A stretch of 64,000 nt of DNA from Aselliscus stoliczkanus. Taxonomy: Eukaryota; Chordata; Mammalia; Chiroptera; Hipposideridae. The translations under genes and the position numbers were made by a program. The notes beneath the pieces were generated by a model, which did no database searches, had not been told where the DNA came from, and saw only the letters and a program-made list of their open reading frames with translations. This document shows positions 57,204 through 64,000 of this stretch, piece after piece. Position 1 is the stretch's first letter. The number at the start of each line of letters is the position of its first letter. The DNA is taken from the NCBI GenBank assembly GCA_033961575.1, contig CM066737.1, positions 46,414,771 to 46,478,770 on the forward strand, in the 5' to 3' direction.

Positions 57204-58079
57204 ATGGGGAGACAAAGAAACATAACACAAATAAAAGAACAGAAGAAACTTCCTGAATCAGTGGAAATAGAGGAAATAGAGGTAACCAACCTATCGGAGA
57301 CAGAGTTCAGAACACTGATTATTAGAATGTTCAAGGAAATTAATGAAAATATAAAGAAGGATAGAGAAATCATGAAAAGCAACCAGCTAGAACTTAAGAA
57401 CACAATTACTGAATTAAATAACAAACTTGATGGAATCACTAGCAGACTGGATGAAGCAGAAAATCGAATCAGTGACTTAGAAGACAAAATAGCAGAGATC
57501 ACCCATGCGGAACAACAAAAAGAAAAAAGAATGAAAAACATGGAAAATAGTTTAAGACAGCTGGGGGACAACATCAGACACAATAACCTAAGGGTCATTG
57601 GAGTACCAGAAGGAGAAGAGAGGGAGCAAGGGATTGAGAATATATTTGAAGTAATAATGTCTGAAAACTTCCCTAACCTGGCAAAGGACATTGAAATGCA
57701 AGCCCAGGAACTGCAGAGAGTTCCAAACAGGATGATTCCAAACAGGCCCACTCCAAGACACATTATAGTGAAAATGGCAAGGGTTAAAGACAAAGACAGA
57801 ATCCTTAAAGCAGCAAGGGAAAGGCAGCAAGTTACTTACAAGGGTACCACCATAAGATTATCAGCTGACTTTTCTACAGAAACTTTGCAGGCCAGAAGAG
57901 AGTGGCAGGAGGTTTTCAAAGTGATGAAAAATAAAGGCCTACAACCAAGATTGCTGTATCCAGCAAGGTTATCATTTAAAATCGAAGGCGAGATAAGGAG
58001 CTTTGCAGAAAAAAATAAGTTAAGGGAATTCATTACCACCAAGCCAGCTTTGCAGGAAATGCTAAAAGGGCTTCTTTAA
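57204..58079 (+). CDS. L1 ORF1 protein, intact 291-codon frame
   Basis: L1 ORF1p is an RNA-binding nucleic-acid chaperone that coats L1 RNA as trimers in the cytoplasm. This frame is uninterrupted. The domains are an N-terminal basic tail (residues 1-~45), a coiled coil (~46-125, with ENRISDLEDKIAEI), an RRM-type RNA-binding domain (~127-215, with LRVIGVPEG at 129-137 and RHIIVKM at 185-191), and a C-terminal domain (~218-291, with DFSTETLQARREW and LLYPARLSF). The start is fixed by alignment with the other L1 N-termini (MGRQRNITQIKEQ). The length is slightly below human ORF1p (338). ORF2 follows after 48 bp. It is probably still translatable if the element is transcribed. Confidence 0.93.
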   Translation: MGRQRNITQIKEQKKLPESVEIEEIEVTNLSETEFRTLIIRMFKEINENIKKDREIMKSNQLELKNTITELNNKLDGITSRLDEAENRISDLEDKIAEITHAEQQKEKRMKNMENSLRQLGDNIRHNNLRVIGVPEGEEREQGIENIFEVIMSENFPNLAKDIEMQAQELQRVPNRMIPNRPTPRHIIVKMARVKDKDRILKAARERQQVTYKGTTIRLSADFSTETLQARREWQEVFKVMKNKGLQPRLLYPARLSFKIEGEIRSFAEKNKLREFITTKPALQEMLKGLL

Positions 58080-58127
58080 GTAGAAGAGAAAAACAACCTA
58101 TGAAAGACTACGAACACAAATAAGAAA

Positions 58128-61100
58128 ATGGCAATAAATACACACCTATCAATAATCACATTAAATGTAAATGGATTAAATGCTCCAATAAAAAGACATA
58201 GGGTGGCTGAATGGATAAGAAAGCAAGACCCCAGCATATGCTGTATACAAGAGACTCACCTCAGATCCAAAGACTCATACAGGCTGAAAGTAAAGGGATG
58301 GAGTAAAATATTTCATGCAAATGGTACTGAGAAAAAAGCTGGAGTAGCGATACTTATATCAGATAAAATGGACTTTAAATTGAAGAATATAACAAAGGAC
58401 AAAGAAGGACACTTCATAGTAATGAAGGGCTCGATCCAACAAGAGGACATAACTCTAGTAAACATCTATGCACCTAACATAGGAGCCCCTAAATATATAA
58501 AACAGATATTGTCAGACATAAAGACAGAGAACAACAGTAACACTATCATAGTAGGGGACTTCAACACCCCGCTGTCACTAATGGACAGATCCTCCAGACA
58601 GAAAATCAATGTGGAAACAGCGACCTGAAATGACACATTAGACCAGCTGGATTTAACAGACATTTTCAGAGCATTTCATCCCAAAGCTACAGAATATACG
58701 TTCTTTTCAAGTGCACATGGAACATTTTCTAAGATAGACCACATGTTAGGCCACAAAACAAGTCTCAATAAATTTAAGAAGATTGAAATCATTTCAACTG
58801 TATTCTCTGACCACAATGCTATGAAACTAGAAATCAATTATAAGAAGAAATCAGGGAAGCTGACAAATAAATGGAGGCTAAACAATATGATATTAAATAG
58901 TGAGTGGGTCACAAATGAGATCAAGGAGGAAATCAAAAGGTACCTCGAGACAAACGAAAATGAAAACACCACGACCCAAAATCTCTGGGATGCTGCGAAA
59001 GCAGTCCTAAGAGGGAAGTTTATAGCAGTGCAGGCCTACCTAAAGAAGGAAGAAAAATCTCAAATCAACAGGTTATCCTTACACCTAAGGGAACTGGAAA
59101 AAGAACAGCAAAAGAGGCCCAAGGGGAGTACAAGAAAGGAGATAATAAAGACCAGAGCAGAAATAAACAATATAGAGAACAGAAAAACAATTCAAAAGAT
59201 CAATGAAACCAAGAGCTGGTTTCTTGAGAAGATAAACAAAATTGACAAACCTCTAGCCAGGCTCATCAAAAAAAAAAGAGAGAGGACTCAAATTAGCAAA
59301 ATCAGGAATGAAAGAGGGGTAATGACTACAGACATCACAGAAATACAAAAAATTCTAAGAAATTACTATGAGCAACTATATGCCAACAAATTTGACAATC
59401 TGGAAGAAATGGATAATTTTCTAGAAGCATACAACCTTCCAAAGCTCACGCAAGAATAATCAGAAAATCTAAATACCCTGATTACTACCAAGGAAATTGA
59501 ATCAGTAATTGACAAGCTCCCAAAAAACAAAAGCCCTGGACCAGACGGCTTCACAAGTGAATTTTATCAAACATTCAAAAAAGAACTATCACCTATTCTT
59601 CTCAAACTATTCCAAAAAATCCAGAAGGAGGGAAGGCTCCCAAACTCTTTTTATGAAGCCTCTATCACCCTGATTCCAAAACCAGATAAAGACATCACAA
59701 AAAAGGAAAACTACAGGCCAATCTCCCTGATGAATATAGATGCAAAAATTTTCAATAAAATATTAGCAAACAGAATTCGGCAATATATTAAGAAGATCAT
59801 ACATCATGATCAAGTGGGATTCATCCCTAGTGCGCAAGGCTGGTTCAACATCCGTAAATCAATTAATGTGATACACCACATCAACAAAATGAAGGATAAA
59901 GATCACATGGTCATTTCAATAGATGCAGAAAAAGCATTTGACAAAATCCAACAGCCATTTATGTTAAAAACCCTTAGCAAAGTGGGAATACAAGGATCAT
60001 GTCTCAACATAATAAAAGCCATATATGATAAACCTACAGCTAACATCATACTCAATGGGGAAAAGCTAACACCATTCCCCCTAAGATCAGGAACAAGACA
60101 AGGCTGTCCACTTTCTCCTCTTTTATTCAACATAGTGCTGGAAGTTCTAGCCACAGCAATCAGACAACAAAAAGAAATAAAAGGCATCCAAATTGGCAAG
60201 GAAGAAGTAAAATTGTCATTATATGCAGATGACATGATACTGTATATAGAGAACCCCAAAGACTCCATCAAAAAACTATTGGAACTGATAGACGAATTCA
60301 GTAAAGTAGCAGGATATAAAATCAATGTTCAGAAATCGGTGGCATTTGCATATACCAATAATAAACTAATGGAAAGAGAAATTAAGAAAACTGTCCCATT
60401 CACAATTGCGTCAAGAACTATAAAATACCTAGGAATAAATTTAACCAAAGAAGTGAAAGATCTGTACTCAGAAAATTATAAGACACTGAGGAAAGAAATC
60501 ATAGAAGATACAAATAAATGGAAACACCTACCATGCTCATGGATAGGAAGAATTAATATAGTTAAAATGTCCATACTGCCTAAAGCAATATATAGATTCA
60601 ATGCAATTCCTATCAAACTACCAGGGGCATTTTTCACAGAAATAGAAAATATAATCCTAAAGTTTATATGGAATCATAAAAGACCCAGAATAGCCTCGGC
60701 AATTCTGAGGAATAAAAACAAAGTCGGGGGGATCACGCTACCAGACATCAAAACCTACTACAAGGCCACAGTAATCAAGACAGTTTGGTATTGGCATAAA
60801 AACAGGCACATCGATCAGTGGAACAGAACAGAGAGCCCAGAAATTAATCCAAGCATTTATGGACAGTTAATCTATGACAAGGGAAGCAAGAATTTACACT
60901 GGAGTAAAGATAGTCTATTCAATAAATGGTGCTGGGAAAATTGGACTGACACATGCAAAAAAATGAAACTGGATCATCTCCTTACACCTTATACAAGAAC
61001 AAATTCAAAATGGATTAAAGACTTAAATGTAAGACCTGAAACCATAAAAATCCTAAATGAAAATATAGGGAGTACATTTGCGGACATTACCCGGAGCAGT

Positions 61101-61952
61101 ATTTTTACTGATACATCCCTACGGGCTAGGGAAGTAAAAGAAAAAATGAACATATGGGATTATATCAGACTTAAAAGTTTTTTCACAACAAAGGAAACCA
61201 TTCATAAAACAAAAAGGAAGCCTACTGAATGGGAGAATATATTTGCCAACGATATATCTGATAAGGGGTTAATATCCAAAATTTATAAAACACTCATGAA
61301 ACTTAACACCAAAAAAACAAACAACCCAATTAAAAAATGGGCAGAAGATATGAAGAGACATTTCTCTAAAGAGGACATACAGATGGCCAACAGGCATATG
61401 AAAAAAAGTTCAACCTCACTGGCCATTAGGGAAATGCAAATAAAAACCACCATGAGATACCACCTCACTCCAGTCAGAATGGCTATCATCACCAAATCAA
61501 CAAACAACAAGTGCTAGCGGGGCTCTGGGGTAAAGGGGACCCTGCTGCACTGTTGGTGGGACTGCAGATTGGTGCAGCCACTATGGAAGTCAGTATGGAG
61601 GTATCTCAAAGAACTGGAAATAGAGCTACCGTTTGACCCAGCAATTCCACTCCTAGGTATTTATCCTGAAAAAACCAAGACACTTATTCAAAAAAAGTTA
61701 TGCACCCCGATGTTCATAGCAGCACAATTTCCAATAGCTAAGACTTGGAAACAACCAAAATGCCCGTCAGTAGATGACTGGATTAAGAAACTGTGGTATA
61801 TTTATACAATGGAGTATTACTCTGCTATAAAGAAGAATGAAATCGTGCCATTTGCAATGATATGGATGGACCTAGAGACTATAATGTTGAGTGAAATAAG
61901 TCAGTCAGAGAAGGACAAATACCATATGATCTCACTTATATGTGGAATATGA
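58128..61952 (+). pseudogene. L1 ORF2 (endonuclease-reverse transcriptase), broken by three in-frame stops
   Basis: ORF2p nicks target DNA and reverse-transcribes L1 RNA. The single frame is 1,275 codons including the stop, the human length, and has no indel. Endonuclease: active-site residues N13, E42 (QETHL), D144/N146 (GDFN) and D228/H229 (SDH) are present. Reverse transcriptase: catalytic YADD at codons 699-702 (60222-60233). The C-terminal Cys-rich region at codons ~1129-1150 is damaged: a stop replaces a conserved Trp and a neighbouring Cys is Ser. In-frame stops are at codons 167 (58626-58628), 444 (59457-59459) and 1130 (61515-61517). The element is therefore dead, but recently so. 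Confidence 0.93.
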
Positions 61953-62340
61953 AAAACTCTATGAATGAGCAAAGTAAACAGAAACTGTCTCATAGATATA
62001 GAGGAAAAATCAGGGTTGCTAATTTGGAGAGGAATGGGGATGAGGGAGAAGGGGAAGGGATTAGACAGCAATAATAGGCAACTACAATATTGCTACTGGG
62101 ATAGGAAAAACAGTTTGGGGAATATAATTAATAATGTTGTAAATATTCTGTGGAATGTCAGATGATCATAGGTCTTGTTAGGGAGACCATTTCATGGATG
62201 GAGTAGAGGTTTGATCACTGCACTGTATTACTAAAGTGGAGGTGGTATACCTACTGTAATTGAATATATATAGATAGTCACGGGATGTGGATTATACTGT
62301 GGAAGAGAGTCAGAGGAAGAGTAATAGATATATATGATAT

Positions 62341-62376
62341 GGGGGGGGAGTGGGGTGGTGTATTTGGGGTGGGGGG
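62341..62376 (+). other. G-rich tract in L1 3' UTR (potential G-quadruplex)
   Basis: Four runs of at least four G (GGGGGGGG, GGGG, GGGG, GGGGGG) within 36 bp. The equivalent tracts in the L1s at 14563-14600 and 47880-47922 are similar, and C-rich complements occur in the minus-strand L1s. L1 3' UTR quadruplexes are known in other mammals. Confidence 0.75.
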
Positions 62377-62440
62377 TTGTCACTTTGAGGGGTAAAATGT
62401 ATAACTATTGCACTGTGTTGTACACCTGAAACTAATTAAA

Positions 62441-62446
62441 AATAAA
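62441..62446 (+). terminator. AATAAA poly(A) signal of the full-length L1
   Basis: AATAAA sits ~20 bp before the A-rich tail and the target-site duplication. Confidence 0.7.
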
Positions 62447-62484
62447 ATAAAATATTTAAAAAAAAAAGAAGAATAAGAGGTTCA

Positions 62485-62750
62485 AAATTCCAGGTATGAA
62501 ACAAATGATTCTTGGGGATGTAACATACAGCATAGGGAATATAGTCAATAATATTGTGATAAGGTGGTACAGTGTCAGATGTTTGCTGGACTTATCGTGA
62601 TAGCTTCTTTAGCATAAGGAATAAAATCAATAATATGGTAATAACTATGTATAGTGCCAGCTGGGCACTATTGAATAATTATTTTGTACACCTGAAACTA
62701 ATATAATATTGTATGTTAGTTATATTTTAATAAAAATCTCAAAAAAAAAG
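62485..62750 (+). mobile_element. Old LINE-1 3' UTR end
   Basis: GGGGATGTAACATACAGCAT, CCTGAAACTAATATAATATT and a final A tail at 62741-62750 mark a diverged L1 3' end. It is 5'-truncated and differs from the 3' end left of the full-length L1 (53814-54275), so these are two separate old insertions. Confidence 0.75.
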
Positions 62751-63166
62751 ACCTTTGAGGAAGGAAGGATTTTGCTATCAAGAATTAATACAAACCTACG
62801 GGTAATTGAGATGGTATGGTATATGAACAGGGATAGAAAATGAAATACCATAGTCTAGCCAAAAGCAATTTCACAAATATGGGAAACTTTATTATGTGAC
62901 AGTGGTTCTATTGTAGATTAGTGGGGAATGCAGGAACTATTTCCAAAAAAGGGCCAGAATAAATGTTTATCTTTATCTATGAGGGGGAAAAAAGTAAGTA
63001 CACTTTAGGGTATAATGTTGAAAACTTTTAGGTGAAGCCTATTTTGTCTATTTCATCACAGTCCACACAAACTCTATTGTTTAACATCTACCCATTTCCC
63101 ATATTGCTATAATTTGTTAGGCTTTTCAAGGCACTTAATCTTGCAGCCTCTATTATGTTCTTTTGG
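62751..63166. other. Unclassified sequence
   Basis: No gene or repeat recognised. Confidence 0.5.
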
Positions 63167-63350
63167 AGCAGTGGTTATCCAGGTGAGTAGTATCATTCCT
63201 AGAAGATGTTCTAGAAGTGGAGGGGGATATAGCATTTTCTTTTGGTTGTCACAATGCTTGGGGGATGATACTGGCATTTATGGGTGGGGGCCAAGGACAC
63301 TAGATACCTACCCTGCAATACATGGGACAAGCTAACACAATGAAGGTTTT
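63167..63350 (+). mobile_element. MER5A-like hAT-Charlie DNA transposon fragment
   Basis: GGAGCAGTGGTTATCCAGGT, then TTTTGGTTGTCACAATGCTT, GGGGGATGATACTGGCAT, GGGTGGGGGCCAAGGACACT and CCCTGCAATACATGGGACA follow the typical order of a MER5A-type non-autonomous hAT element. The right end is degraded. It is an old insertion shared by placental mammals, so this flank may be alignable to other species. Confidence 0.82.
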
Positions 63351-64000
63351 CCCCTGTATTTCATGTGACTTTCAAATGCCTCCCTCAGATATTGATGTAG
63401 GGGCAAAAAAGTAAAATTATCTGGGCCTAGAATATAACTGCATTTTTATATGAAAGCAAACTATTTTTGAACACTTTTAACATGCATATATGCTGACTTT
63501 TCCAGATGAGGAACTACTGTGTAAATCAAGGGATGATCTTACTTGGTTTTGTTTAGAAGTTAATCAGGGGTTGTTTACCATTTCCAAAAAGTATGTCATC
63601 AGCGCCAATGCCCATTTGTGGTATTTCAGTTGTCAGTACAATACCCCTGTATTAATCTGCATTTGTAGTTCACACATACACAGCAATTTTGTCACATCTG
63701 TGGTAATTCTACAGATATATTTCTATAGCCCTTATTTTAAAATGTCAAATATAAATAAGAAGTAGTGAAAATATTCAGTTAAATGTTTTCCTAAATTCAA
63801 GCTTTTTTATTTTAAGTGGTATAAGCATCTGACTTCATTGTGTTTTTCAGTATATTCATGTCCAAACATTTATGTATTGAAATATGTGATATATTATAAT
63901 TACATATTGCCATATTATGAAATCCTTTGCTTGTATTTCTTTTTTATGTTTTGGTTAAGCTATTTAATTGACATTTTGAAATTTTGTGTGTAGATGAGTT
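63351..64000. other. Unclassified sequence
   Basis: No recognised gene or repeat. A 91-codon frame at 63490-63765 has no recognisable domain and is probably chance. With the MER5A fragment this may be old unique sequence. Confidence 0.5.

Larger units (their letters stand above)
54296..62464 (+). mobile_element. Full-length LINE-1 with monomeric (type II) 5' UTR
   Basis: An ~8.2 kb L1 in one piece between exact target-site duplications AAGAAGAATAAGAGGTTCA (54277-54295 and 62466-62484). Parts: 5' UTR 54296-57203 with four ~195 bp CpG-rich monomers, ORF1 57204-58079 (open), a 48 bp spacer, ORF2 58128-61952 (three in-frame stops, no frameshift), 3' UTR 61953-62450 with a G-rich tract, and an A-rich tail. 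It has no nested insertion, and the near-intact ORFs make it the youngest L1 here. It landed at the junction of two old L1 3' ends. Confidence 0.95.

Noticed and set aside
63490..63765. 91-codon frame near the right edge
   Set aside because: No domain, no splice context and no repeat relation recognised. The length is compatible with chance in AT-rich DNA.
1..64000. Host gene exons, LTR retroviruses, CRISPR arrays or bacterial operons
   Set aside because: I found no exon-like frames outside repeats, no LTR pairs, primer-binding sites or retroviral protein motifs, and no spaced direct repeats of CRISPR type.

Overview
This is a mammalian intergenic window built almost entirely of transposable elements. 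I see no host protein-coding exon, RNA gene, CRISPR array, prokaryotic operon or LTR retrovirus. Every long open frame is part of a LINE-1 (L1), lies antisense to one, or crosses a SINE. The SINEs carry tRNA-like heads (A box, B box near GGTTCGAATCCC) and in part the 3' end CCCCAATAAAATCTTT, resembling the VES-type SINEs of bats. With several mariner elements, this points to a bat (Chiroptera) chromosome, probably an L1-rich gene desert. The order-level call is inference and I cannot name a species.

Layout. 1-5380: 5' end of a minus-strand L1, an old plus-strand L1 with a SINE, a mariner fragment carrying a SINE, and an old minus-strand L1 5' end. 5381-6605: nothing recognised. 6606-14890: an old ORF2-deleted L1 with a SINE, then a younger internally deleted plus-strand L1 (9822-14670). 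15109-16310: a foldback mariner split by a SINE. 16861-31835: an old minus-strand L1 opened by a 9.5 kb minus-strand L1 insertion (17204-26755, 17 bp target-site duplication), which holds further L1 pieces and SINEs. 31836-41935: SINE-dense old L1 sequence and unclassified stretches. 41936-45203: a rearranged minus-strand L1. 45862-54275: an old plus-strand L1 broken up by another L1, three SINEs, an Hsmar1-like mariner and a second rearranged minus-strand L1. 54296-62464: the youngest element, a full-length 8.2 kb L1 with a 19-20 bp target-site duplication. 62485-64000: an old L1 3' end, a MER5A-like fragment and unclassified sequence.

The full-length L1 has a 2.9 kb CpG-rich 5' UTR with about four tandem ~195 bp monomers, an open ORF1 (291 codons), and an ORF2 frame of 1,275 codons broken only by three in-frame stops. 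The other five 5'-complete L1s use a different, unrelated 5' UTR. That one starts with ETS/YY1-like sites and carries a variable number of 105-111 bp monomers, each with an RFX X-box-like motif. Two of these L1s share the same rearranged internal junctions, suggesting a subfamily that lost the reverse transcriptase but kept ORF1 and was copied in trans.
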